DNA from: Mesorhizobium ciceri biovar biserrulae WSM1271
GTDB lineage: Bacteria; Pseudomonadota; Alphaproteobacteria; Rhizobiales; Rhizobiaceae
Direction of reading: 5' to 3'
Assembly: GCF_000185905.1 (NCBI RefSeq)
Contig: NC_014923.1
Span: 1,945,501-2,009,500, forward strand
DNA length: 64,000 nucleotides
Of the stretch, positions 55,184 through 63,046 are shown one piece after another. The position numbers and the translations under genes are program-made. Position 1 is the first letter of the stretch; the number at the start of each line of letters is the position of its first letter. Under the pieces are notes generated by a model. The model made no database searches, had not been told where the DNA came from, and was given only the letters and a program-made list of their open reading frames with translations.

Positions 55184-55239
55184 CTCAGCGCATTTTCGAA
55201 CGGCGAACCGGACACAACTTCGCCTGAAAATGCGCTGAG
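55184..55239. repeat. Long perfect inverted repeat after the decarboxylase
   Basis: The 14-bp arms CTCAGCGCATTTTC (55184-55197) and GAAAATGCGCTGAG (55226-55239) are perfect complements. An inner GGCGAA (55202-55207) pairs with TTCGCC (55219-55224). No T-run follows, so this is not a simple terminator. It may be an mRNA stabiliser or attenuator for the downstream acetyltransferase gene. Confidence 0.7.
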
Positions 55240-55327
55240 AGAGCCGATCAGATCATCCCAGGTGGGCGACTTTCGTCCACCCGGGCTCGCCTGTGGAACA
55301 GATCTCCGCTCGCCAGGGATTACGGAA

Positions 55328-55897
55328 ATGGAAATGCCAGTTGAAATTGGGGGCCACGCACCGGCCTTTATGATGGTTGCCGAAACCGCCGCCGATGTTT
55401 CGGCGCGCGAGGCGTTGCTCGATCGGGCCATGGGGCCGAAGCGCAGGAAAAAGTCGTCGGAGAAGCTGCGGCGTGGCCGGCGGCCCTCGGAAGGCCTGGC
55501 CTTCGTCGCCCGCGATGCTTCGGGCGGCGTCGCCGGCACCGTGCGGCTGTGGGACGTCAGGCTGGGCGAGGGCGGTGCGGCCGCGCTGCTGCTTGGCCCG
55601 CTTGCCGTCGATCCGTCGCTCAAGAACGCCGGCATCGGCTCGGCCCTGATGCGCCATGCCATCGCCGAGGCGGCACGTCTTGGCCATGCCGCGATCCTTC
55701 TGGTCGGCGATGCGCCCTATTACGCGCGCTTCGGCTTCTCGGCCGAGAAGACCGGTTCACTTGCCATGCCGGGACCCTATGAGCGGCACCGCCTGCTGGC
55801 GCTGGAACTGGTGGAAGGCGCGCTTGACGGCGTGCACGGCACGCTGAAGGCTGCCGGCCGCAAGCTGAAGGCGCAGGCCTTGACATCGGCGGCCTGA
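55328..55897 (+). CDS. GNAT acetyltransferase (YhbS-like)
   Basis: A protein of about 189 residues with the GNAT core: PAFMMVAETAADVSAREALLDRAMG at the N-terminus, then the acetyl-CoA site VDPSLKNAGIGSALMRHAI and PYYARFGFSAEKT. It follows the decarboxylase on the same strand after a hairpin. Polyamine acetylation is an attractive idea given the position, but the substrate is unknown. ATG 55328 or 55334 are equally plausible starts. Confidence 0.82.
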   Translation: MEMPVEIGGHAPAFMMVAETAADVSAREALLDRAMGPKRRKKSSEKLRRGRRPSEGLAFVARDASGGVAGTVRLWDVRLGEGGAAALLLGPLAVDPSLKNAGIGSALMRHAIAEAARLGHAAILLVGDAPYYARFGFSAEKTGSLAMPGPYERHRLLALELVEGALDGVHGTLKAAGRKLKAQALTSAA

Positions 55898-55923
55898 GAT
55901 ACGAAGCCGCCAGCATTTCATGC

Positions 55924-55954
55924 AAAAACGCCGCCCGAAAAGGCGGCGTTTTTT
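55924..55954. terminator. Bidirectional intrinsic terminator
   Basis: AACGCCGCC / GGCGGCGTT with a six-base CGAAAA loop, flanked by A residues on the left and T residues on the right. It serves the acetyltransferase gene on the plus strand and the SCP2 gene on the minus strand. Confidence 0.9.
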
Positions 55955-55992
55955 CGCGATTGGTGGGCGCCACCTTGGGCGCCTGCATGCCT

Positions 55993-56277
55993 TCAGCCGA
56001 TCAGTTGGCTGAGCGCCATGGCAACGGTCATGTCGCCTTCGACCTTTATCTTGCCGGTCATGAACGCCATTGTCGGGTTCAGGTCGCCAGCGATCAGCGA
56101 ATCGAGATCGTCGAGCGAGAGCTTGATGGTGCAGTCGGTGGGTGCATCGGTGTTCGAGACGGTTGCGCCGTCGATGACGATGACGCCGTCGCTGCCGGTG
56201 TCGAATTTCACGGAACGATCGAACCCGCTGCTGGCCACGCGCGACTTGATCTTCTCGGCAATCTCCTGAACGCTCAC
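55993..56277 (-). CDS. SCP2-type sterol/lipid-binding protein
   Basis: A 94-residue single-domain SCP2 protein. The pattern IAEKIKSRV...VKFDTGSDGVIVIDGATV...DCTIKLSLDDLDSLIAGDLNPTMAFMTGKIKVEGDMTVAMAL matches the family, which binds lipids or fatty acyl groups. The GTG at 56277 has AAGGAGAA five bases upstream; an upstream frame is not needed. Function in bacteria is unclear. It is monocistronic, ended by the bidirectional terminator. Confidence 0.88.
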   Translation of the reverse strand: MSVQEIAEKIKSRVASSGFDRSVKFDTGSDGVIVIDGATVSNTDAPTDCTIKLSLDDLDSLIAGDLNPTMAFMTGKIKVEGDMTVAMALSQLIG

Positions 56278-56474
56278 GCTGTTCTCCTTGTCTGGTTGCA
56301 TCTGTCTCGCAACGGCGCTTCGATCCAGCCGAAGCCCGTGCCGCGGTTTCGCGATCACGGTCGCTGCCGCATATAGCTTTGGGTTGACGTTTACGTCAAC
56401 GCGAATTCAGGCGGTTGGTTCCTGCCGTTGCGGCAGGCGAGCATGGAGGAGGCCGGGAATGCGAGCCCGGCAAC

Positions 56475-56990
56475 TCAGTGTTCCTTGAACGCCTTGGTCA
56501 TTTCGCTCGCCGTCTCGCTTTTCTTGCGGCGCAGCCAGTTGTCGCGGATTTCGTCCTTCGACAGGAAATTGACCTGGTCGATCAGAACCTCATGCACCAA
56601 AGGCGCCCCGACACGCGTGTTGACGGTATCGCGGATGGCGGCGCGGAAGGCATCGAGATCGATCGTCGCCTTGTTGGTGAAGTCGATCTGCGGATTGGAA
56701 TAGAGGTAGGAATAAACCTGGTCGGTGATCAGCGCTTCGGCGGGAATGGACAGTTTCTTGATCTGCTCGGGTTCGACCGTGTAGACAAGCTTGGTCAGGA
56801 AATAGCCGCCGATCTCGGAATCGCGGATCAGCGGCACCGAAATGATGTCGGTCTTGACGTAGTCGAGGCCGCCCAGCATCGGCTTCGGCGTTTCGCCGAC
56901 ACCGCGCTCGCCGGCCGCCTGGAAAGAATAGAACACGGCGCCCAGCGTTGCGGCGCAGATCCAGACGGCGATGGCGATGACCTTGATCAT
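56475..56990 (-). CDS. Membrane-anchored protein of the flagellar group, FliL-like
   Basis: A 171-residue protein with one N-terminal membrane helix (about 3-22) and a periplasmic part whose layout (a strand pair YFLTKLVYTVEP, a helix IPAEALITDQVYSYLYS, DAFRAAIRDTVNTRV, then EVLIDQVNFL) resembles FliL. Sequence identity to FliL itself is not evident. It is 97 bases downstream of the FlgN-like gene on the same strand, so a flagellar role is inferred from position and architecture only. Confidence 0.55.
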   Translation of the reverse strand: MIKVIAIAVWICAATLGAVFYSFQAAGERGVGETPKPMLGGLDYVKTDIISVPLIRDSEIGGYFLTKLVYTVEPEQIKKLSIPAEALITDQVYSYLYSNPQIDFTNKATIDLDAFRAAIRDTVNTRVGAPLVHEVLIDQVNFLSKDEIRDNWLRRKKSETASEMTKAFKEH

Positions 56991-57087
56991 CGGGCCTTGT
57001 CAGTCCCTTGGTCAGTCCCTTGCAATGGCAACGCGGCACGGCGCCGCTGCCGAGGCAGGATCTCCGACGTGTCGCCTGTGTTCGCCA

Positions 57088-57513
57088 TCACGCCTTTATC
57101 CAGCCGAACTCGCCGGCGGAATAGGTGCCGTCGGTCTCGGCGCGCTGGATGGCGTGCCGCAGCAGGCTGGCGACTTCGTTGACCGCGCTGAGATGCGCCA
57201 GGATCGCCGCTTCGTTCTTCGCCAGCTTCTGGCGCAGCCGGGTCAGGCCCTCGCGGTGCTGCTCGAGGAATTCGGCTTCGCTGCCGCCCTTCATGGCGCG
57301 GGTCAACTCGTAGAGGTAGCGGCTCTTGCGGGCGTTCGATGCCTTGAGATCATAGTTGGTGGCGTTGCGGATGCCTGCCGTCTCTTCCTCGACCACTTCC
57401 TCGATGCGGCCGATGATGGCGGCGAGGTTGCCGGGCCGCGCGAACGGGATCGGCGCTTCCGACGTGGTCGTGCGTGCTGGCAGGTTGGGGGTGGATTCCG
57501 AAAAGTCGGCCAT
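57088..57513 (-). CDS. FlgN-like flagellar chaperone
   Basis: A 141-residue, mainly alpha-helical protein. The core NLAAIIGRIEEVVEEETAGIRNATNYDLKASNARKSRYLYELTRAM and the following helical region resemble the flagellar chaperone found beside the rod-binding gene in rhizobial flagellar clusters. It lacks a signal peptide. It begins 14 bases after the rod-binding gene stop, so they form an operon. The name FlgN is a family-level inference. Confidence 0.6.
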   Translation of the reverse strand: MADFSESTPNLPARTTTSEAPIPFARPGNLAAIIGRIEEVVEEETAGIRNATNYDLKASNARKSRYLYELTRAMKGGSEAEFLEQHREGLTRLRQKLAKNEAAILAHLSAVNEVASLLRHAIQRAETDGTYSAGEFGWIKA

Positions 57514-57526
57514 GGCGTTTCCCAGT

Positions 57527-58099
57527 TTAGATCTTGATATTTGTTTTTATGGTCGTCTCGTCACCGGTCATCGATCCCGCAGCCTTGCGCTGCAATTGAT
57601 GGACCAGCGAGGTCGACAGGCTGTTTTGCTGGTCGACCTCGGTCTTTTCCGGCCCGCCCGAAACCGGACCGACGGGCACGACGCGCTTGCCTTCGAGATA
57701 GTGGTCGGCGAGCATCGATTTGGCGATGCCGATGCCGCCGCGTTCGGCCATCACGTCGGCCACCCGCTCGGCAAGCTGCGATTTCCACATGTCGCCGGCC
57801 AGGCCCTTGCCGTAGACGCCCTCGGTGTCCTTGGGCAGCATGTTCTGGATGAAGGTCTGCAGCACCATCGCCTCGAACTTCTTGAATTTCTTGGCCGGGT
57901 CGGTTGCGGCGGCGGCCTTGTCGGCGGTGGCGCGCGACAGGATCGAGCCGGCATCGACGGAAGCGGCGGTGTCGAGTGAAAACGTGCCCGCAGCGCCGCC
58001 GGCCCGCTTTGCCAGCGCGGCGCGGGCGGTCTCGATATCCGCCGGGTCGACGGCTCGGGCCACATCCATAACGATGTCGCTGGGTGGAGAAATCGCCAA
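57527..58099 (-). CDS. Flagellar rod-binding protein (FlgJ N-terminal domain type)
   Basis: A protein of about 190 residues with a rod-binding FlgJ domain in the middle (KKFKKFEAMVLQTFIQNMLPKDTEGVYGKGLAGDMWKSQLAERVADVMAERGGIGIA). The peptidoglycan-hydrolase half of enterobacterial FlgJ is absent, as usual in this order. The start is probably a TTG at 58099 (LAISPPSDIVM), since the family begins there; the longer frame starts at 58138. It leads the three-gene flagellar group. Confidence 0.82.
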   Translation of the reverse strand: MAISPPSDIVMDVARAVDPADIETARAALAKRAGGAAGTFSLDTAASVDAGSILSRATADKAAAATDPAKKFKKFEAMVLQTFIQNMLPKDTEGVYGKGLAGDMWKSQLAERVADVMAERGGIGIAKSMLADHYLEGKRVVPVGPVSGGPEKTEVDQQNSLSTSLVHQLQRKAAGSMTGDETTIKTNIKI

Positions 58100-58237
58100 G
58101 AAAGTCCGCCTTTTACCGGTTTTCCCTGACCAGACCATGCCTCAACAAGCTTGTGGCAGGCTTGCGGGAAGGAGAGGGAGCGGAGTGCGGGGATCGGATC
58201 GAAGCTGCCGGCCGAGGGGGGGATTTCCGCCCCAGCC

Positions 58238-59131
58238 TCACTCCTTGACCGCCCCCGTCATCGAGGAGACGTAGTGCTCGACAAAGAATGAATAGAGCAC
58301 CACCACCGGCAGGGAGCCGATCAGCGCGCCTGCCATCAGGGCTCCCCATTCATAGACGTCCGAACGTACCAGCTCGGTAAGTACGCCGACCGGCACGGTT
58401 TTGTTTTCGGACGACTGGATAAAGGTCAAGGCGTAGATGAATTCGTTCCATGACAGGGTGAAGGCGAAGATGCCGGCGGAGATCAGGCCGGGCACCGACA
58501 GCGGTAGAACTATCTTGGTCAGGATTTGCCAGCGGCTCGCTCCGTCGATCAGCGCGCATTCTTCCAGTTCGAAGGGTATCGAGCGGAAGTAGCCCATCAA
58601 GAGCCACGTGCAGAATGGAATGAGGAACGTCGGATAGGTGAGGATCAGTGCGAACGGCGTATCGTAAAGGCCGAGGTTGAACACCATTACCGACAGTGGA
58701 ATGAACAGAATCGAGGGCGGCACGAGATAGGCCAGGAAGATCGCCAAGCCGACCTGCCGCGCCCCGGAAAACCTCAAGCGTTCGATCGCATAGGCTGCGA
58801 ACACCGCCGCCAGCAGCGACAGGAAAGTTGCGGCGGTCGAGATGATGATCGTGTTGAGAAGCCAACCCGGATAGGACGTCTCGAAGAGCAGATACCGAAT
58901 ATGCTCGAGCGTCGGATGGACGACCCAGAACGGGTTGAAATTGGCATAATCCGTCATCTCGAGATTTGGTTTCACCGCCGTGATCGTCATCCAGTAGAAC
59001 GGGAACAGCAACACGATGACGAAGATCAGGAGCGGCAGATAAACGGTCACCACGCGCCGGGGCAGGCTCTGGAGATAGCCCATGCCGCCTTCATCCGTGT
59101 TCGGACGGTTGCTCGTTTCGATCGCGGCCAT
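58238..59131 (-). CDS. Sugar ABC transporter permease, MalG type
   Basis: A 297-residue inner-membrane permease with six helices. The cytosolic coupling (EAA) loop reads EECALIDGASRWQILTKIVLPLSVPGL. It is the last gene of the operon; its ATG is one base after the stop of the other permease gene (TGAC-ATG). It pairs with the MalF-type permease to form the channel for a carbohydrate or polyol. Confidence 0.93.
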   Translation of the reverse strand: MAAIETSNRPNTDEGGMGYLQSLPRRVVTVYLPLLIFVIVLLFPFYWMTITAVKPNLEMTDYANFNPFWVVHPTLEHIRYLLFETSYPGWLLNTIIISTAATFLSLLAAVFAAYAIERLRFSGARQVGLAIFLAYLVPPSILFIPLSVMVFNLGLYDTPFALILTYPTFLIPFCTWLLMGYFRSIPFELEECALIDGASRWQILTKIVLPLSVPGLISAGIFAFTLSWNEFIYALTFIQSSENKTVPVGVLTELVRSDVYEWGALMAGALIGSLPVVVLYSFFVEHYVSSMTGAVKE

Positions 59132-59132
59132 G

Positions 59133-60083
59133 TCAGTCTCCACCGCCCTGCTGCCATTTACGACGTTGCAGCCCGAAATAGCTGAAAAGGATCGCCGCAA
59201 GCAGGAACGGGATCATCGCCACCGCGATCGCGGCTCCCTCGCCAAGCTGGCCGCCGGAAATGCCGCGCTGGAACGAGAGCGTCGCCATCAGATGGGTGGC
59301 ATTCACCGGCCCGCCGCGAGTCAGCACATAGATCAGCTGGAAATCGGTGAAGGTGAACAGGACCGAAAAGGTCATGGTGATGGCGATGATCGGCGTCAGC
59401 AACGGCAGCGTCACATAGCGGAACAACTGCCAACGGCTGGCGCCGTCGAGCGTCGCGGCCTCGTAAAGCGATTGGGGAATCGTCTGCAGGCCGGCCAGCA
59501 GCGTGATGGCCACGAAAGGAATGCCGCGCCAGACATTGGCGGCGATCACCGAGGCGCGTGCGTTCTCCGGATCGCCAAGGAAATTGATGCGGTGGTCGAT
59601 CAATCCCATCTGCTGCAGCGCCCAGGAGAGGATGGAGAACTGCGAATCGTAGATCCACCAGAAGGCGATGGCCGAGAGCACCGTCGGCACCACCCACGGC
59701 AGCAGGACAATCGCGCGGAAGAACGATTTGAAGGGAAGGTTCTGGTTGAGGAGGAGCGCCAGCCAGAGGCCGAGCGCGAATTTCAGGATCGAAGCGCTGA
59801 TCGTGTAGAGCAAGGTGTTGAAGACGGAGAGCCAGAAGACGGCGTCGCTCCACAGATATTCATAGTTTTCGATGCCGATGAAGATGCCGGGGCGGCCGAT
59901 GCGGGCGTCGGTGAAGCCGAGCCAGACGCCGAGCCCCAGCGGATAGGTCAGGAAGACAAGCAGCAGTGCAGCCGCCGGAAGCATGAAGCCGAAGCCAAGT
60001 GCGTTCCGGCTTTCGCTCCAGCGCGATAGAATCCGTGAGAAGATCGAAGATCGCGGCTGGATAGCAGCTGACGGCACGGCCAT
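59133..60083 (-). CDS. Sugar ABC transporter permease, MalF type
   Basis: A 316-residue membrane protein with six helices and the EAA loop YEAATLDGASRWQLFRYVTLPLLTPI. It is transcribed after the substrate-binding protein gene with about 95 bases between, and is directly followed by the MalG-type permease. Substrate is unknown, though a glycerol-phosphate or disaccharide importer is typical for this subfamily. Confidence 0.93.
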   Translation of the reverse strand: MAVPSAAIQPRSSIFSRILSRWSESRNALGFGFMLPAAALLLVFLTYPLGLGVWLGFTDARIGRPGIFIGIENYEYLWSDAVFWLSVFNTLLYTISASILKFALGLWLALLLNQNLPFKSFFRAIVLLPWVVPTVLSAIAFWWIYDSQFSILSWALQQMGLIDHRINFLGDPENARASVIAANVWRGIPFVAITLLAGLQTIPQSLYEAATLDGASRWQLFRYVTLPLLTPIIAITMTFSVLFTFTDFQLIYVLTRGGPVNATHLMATLSFQRGISGGQLGEGAAIAVAMIPFLLAAILFSYFGLQRRKWQQGGGD

Positions 60084-60177
60084 GGGTCGGCTCCTGCTGA
60101 GGTCTCATTGATCGGCCGGATCGGCCGCGACGCAATCCGAAGCCAGCCGGGCAGCCGCGCTGCCCGGCTGAACCGGC

Positions 60178-61503
60178 TCAAACGCGATAATAGCGATTTG
60201 CCCGCTTCTCGGCCTCTTCCATTGCCTCTTGCGGCGTCGCCTGGCCGGTCACCGCTTTGGCGAACATATCGACCAGCACGTAGTCGGCCATGGTTGCCGC
60301 CGAAGCATAGCCGAGCGGCCCGGCATAGCCGTTAGGCCGCAGAGTAGCCGAAGCCTTGGCGTAAGCGGCGTTGTTGGGATCGGCAGTCCATACCGGGTTG
60401 TTGTCGAATGCCTTCAGGGTCTGGCAGCAATATCCGGCCGAGGAGGTGATCCAGTCCTTCATTTGCGGTTCCTCGAACATGAACTGCAAATACGCCTTGG
60501 CCGCGTTGGGGTAGGGCGTGTAATTGAAGATGACAGCCGTGGTCACCTGGAACAATTCGACGGATTTGCCGACAGGACCAATGGGCAGGTTGGTGGTGCG
60601 TATGTCCTTGGCGATTTCAGCCAGCTTCGGATCATTGTCCTTATTGATTTTGGCGGTGTTATAGGCCGAGATGCCGTTGGCGATGACAGCCAGTTCGCCG
60701 GCCAGGAAGGCGCGGTTGTTGTTGACGTCGAGCCAGCTTTCCGTGCCTGGAATGAAGGTCTTGTAGAGTTCCTGCGCGTATTCGATGGCCTTGAGGGTCT
60801 CGGGGCTGTTGATCGTTACCTTGCCGCTCTCGTCGACCATCTGGCCGCCATGGCTCCACAGCAGCCAATGAGCATAGTTGTTGCCGTCGCCGACGCCATG
60901 GCCATGCGTGAAGCCGGCCGGATGTCCCTTCGCCTGCAAGGCCTTGCAAAGTTCCAGGAAGCCTTTCGTGTCCTTGGGAAACTCCGAAAAGCCGGCCTCT
61001 TTCACCCAGCTTTCCCGATAGACGATGGCGTTTCCGATCGTGGCCAGTGGCAGGCCGATGAATTTGCCTTCCCGGGTCGCATATTGCTTTGGTCCATCAT
61101 GCCAGCCGCCGTATTTCGAGCCGAGATACTCGCCCAGTTCGCTCACGTCGTGCAGCTTGTCGGGATATTGGTGCGGGTCATCGAACCAGACGAACATCAG
61201 GTCGGGGCCGGAGCCGACATTTGCCGCGACTGCCGCCTTGGGGCGAATGTCCTCCCAACTTTCCTTGTCGACGCGGACCGCGACACCGGTCGCTTCGGTG
61301 AAGCGCTTGGTGTTGGCCAGCCATTGGTCCTCGTCGCCCTGGACGAAGGGCGACCAGCGCAGCAGTCTAAGCTTGGCGCCATCCTCGGGTTTGTATTTCG
61401 GTCCGTCCTGGGCAAGGGCCGGAGAGCTGATGAACCGACTTCCCAAGGCACCCGCCGCCGCGCCGGCGGTGGTGCGGATCACGTCACGTCTGGTGAACTT
61501 CAT
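60178..61503 (-). CDS. Sugar ABC transporter substrate-binding protein, Tat-exported
   Basis: A 441-residue extracellular solute-binding protein (family 1). It starts MKFTRRDVIRTTAGAA with a twin-arginine (Arg5-Arg6) signal and ALA cleavage region, so it is probably exported folded by Tat. The mature part contains LRLLRWSPFVQGDEDQW and WTADPNNAAYAKASATLRPNGYAGPLGYAS. ATG 61503 has GGAGGAAA upstream; the longer frame overlaps the ATPase gene and is rejected. The ligand is a sugar or polyol, not determinable. Confidence 0.92.
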   Translation of the reverse strand: MKFTRRDVIRTTAGAAAGALGSRFISSPALAQDGPKYKPEDGAKLRLLRWSPFVQGDEDQWLANTKRFTEATGVAVRVDKESWEDIRPKAAVAANVGSGPDLMFVWFDDPHQYPDKLHDVSELGEYLGSKYGGWHDGPKQYATREGKFIGLPLATIGNAIVYRESWVKEAGFSEFPKDTKGFLELCKALQAKGHPAGFTHGHGVGDGNNYAHWLLWSHGGQMVDESGKVTINSPETLKAIEYAQELYKTFIPGTESWLDVNNNRAFLAGELAVIANGISAYNTAKINKDNDPKLAEIAKDIRTTNLPIGPVGKSVELFQVTTAVIFNYTPYPNAAKAYLQFMFEEPQMKDWITSSAGYCCQTLKAFDNNPVWTADPNNAAYAKASATLRPNGYAGPLGYASAATMADYVLVDMFAKAVTGQATPQEAMEEAEKRANRYYRV

Positions 61504-61540
61504 GCTCGTTTCCTCCTGCTTGTTGTCCTTGCCTGTGGTC

Positions 61541-62626
61541 CTACTGATCGGCACGTGTTTGGAACCTCTGTCCGGTTTCTCCGTGAAAGAGATGGATGAG
61601 GCCGGGCTCGGCCGTAAGCCGGATGGTTTCGCCCGGCGTGAAGGAATGTCGTTCCCGGAAATTCGCGACGATCTCTTCGCCGCCGGCTGTCCGGCCGATG
61701 AGCTGCACTTCGGACCCGGTTGGTTCAACCACCGCGACGGTGACCGGAATGCCCTGGTCGTCGGACAGCCGCAAATGCTCGGGCCTTATTCCCAGCACCA
61801 CAGGCTCGCCATTGGGGATGGAAAGTGCCGAGGCCAACGGGACTGAAAACCCCCCGGCGCCGCGGAACGAGGGTGAGCCGTCAATAGCGATCTCGCCCCT
61901 CAGCAAATTCATGGCCGGCGAGCCGATGAAGCTGGCGACAAAAAGATTGTTCGGCCGGTCATAGAGTTCCAGCGGCGGCCCTATCTGCTCGACGATGCCG
62001 TCATGCATGACCACGATCTTGTCAGCCATGGTCATGGCCTCGATCTGGTCGTGCGTGACGTAGACTGTCGTGGTCTTGAGGCGCTGGTGCAGTTCCTTGA
62101 TCTCGGCGCGCATCTGCACCCTGAGTTTGGCGTCGAGATTGGACAGCGGTTCGTCGAAGAGAAAGACCGCCGGATCACGCACGATCGCGCGGCCCATGGC
62201 GACGCGCTGGCGCTGGCCGCCGGAAAGCTGCCGAGGATAGCGCGCCAGCAACGGCACCAGCCCAAGGATTTCGGCCGCGCGGTGCACGCCTGCATCGCTC
62301 TCCGGCTTGGAAACTCCTTTGAGCATCAGCGAGAACGCCATGTTCTCGGCAACGGTCATGTGTGGGTAGAGCGCATAGTTCTGGAAGACCATGGCGACGT
62401 CGCGCTCCTTGGGCGCAACGTTGTTGACGACACGTTCGCCAATCGCGATCTGGCCGCGTGAAATCTTTTCCAGGCCGGCGATCATTCTGAGAAGGGTTGA
62501 TTTTCCGCAGCCCGATGGCCCGACCAGTGTGACGAACTCGCCGTCCTCGATGTTCACGCTGACCCCGTGCAGGATCTCGACAGCGCCGAATGATTTGTAG
62601 ACTTCGCCAATTGCGACAGACGCCAT
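61541..62626 (-). CDS. ABC transporter ATP-binding protein, MalK/UgpC type
   Basis: A 361-residue ATPase. Walker A GPSGCGKST, Q-loop VFQNYALYPHM, signature LSGGQRQRVAMGRAI, Walker B FLFDEPLSNLDAKL and switch His THDQIEAM are all intact, followed by a C-terminal OB/TOBE regulatory domain. It is the first gene of the operon (start ATG 62626 with GGAGG upstream), preceded by a LacI-type operator, and should energise the two permeases. Confidence 0.95.
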   Translation of the reverse strand: MASVAIGEVYKSFGAVEILHGVSVNIEDGEFVTLVGPSGCGKSTLLRMIAGLEKISRGQIAIGERVVNNVAPKERDVAMVFQNYALYPHMTVAENMAFSLMLKGVSKPESDAGVHRAAEILGLVPLLARYPRQLSGGQRQRVAMGRAIVRDPAVFLFDEPLSNLDAKLRVQMRAEIKELHQRLKTTTVYVTHDQIEAMTMADKIVVMHDGIVEQIGPPLELYDRPNNLFVASFIGSPAMNLLRGEIAIDGSPSFRGAGGFSVPLASALSIPNGEPVVLGIRPEHLRLSDDQGIPVTVAVVEPTGSEVQLIGRTAGGEEIVANFRERHSFTPGETIRLTAEPGLIHLFHGETGQRFQTRADQ

Positions 62627-63046
62627 CGATCCTCCCAACAAATTCCTGCGACGTCGTCGAAGGAACAACGCTTCCGCTAGCGACAGCCCTGGCTCCTCCC
62701 AGGCTCACGCTAGGCCGAAACGGTAGCGCTACCAAACCGGGCTGTAAAGCGTTTAGGGGAAAGCCGAACCTTGGGAGGGTCCGCTTCGCGCCACACAATC
62801 CTCCCAGCTGCTCCTGCGTCCGCTTCTGCGCGATCAAGTCCGGCACCTGCGGTCGCAGCGTTCGCATTCATCACAGTTGCGCACGTCCTTGTAGGCTCGC
62901 TCGACCGGCGGCGATAAGGCTGGCTTCCTGCCTGGCGCTCGCGAGGTTCGCTTCCTGGCGTACGACCGCCTGGGCGATGCGACAAGCGGATTGAATAGCC
63001 CCTTTTCGTAAGGGGCAGTCATTCCGGAACGATCCTTCCCGCTTGA
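62627..63046. other. Intergenic region upstream of the ABC operon
   Basis: 420 bases on the gap between two minus-strand genes. It contains the LacI-type operator and a likely promoter in front of the ABC operon, both near 62720-62750. The rest shows no gene or terminator that I can support. Confidence 0.5.
62722..62733. promoter_or_regulatory. LacI-family operator
   Basis: The perfect palindrome GGTAGCGCTACC, with further A-rich flanks, is a typical binding site of LacI/PurR-type regulators. It lies about 95 bases before the ATPase gene. A TTTACA/TACCGT pair with 17-base spacing on the minus strand would place the operator over the -10 region, so a sugar-responsive repressor is expected. 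No LacI gene is in the window. Confidence 0.75.
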
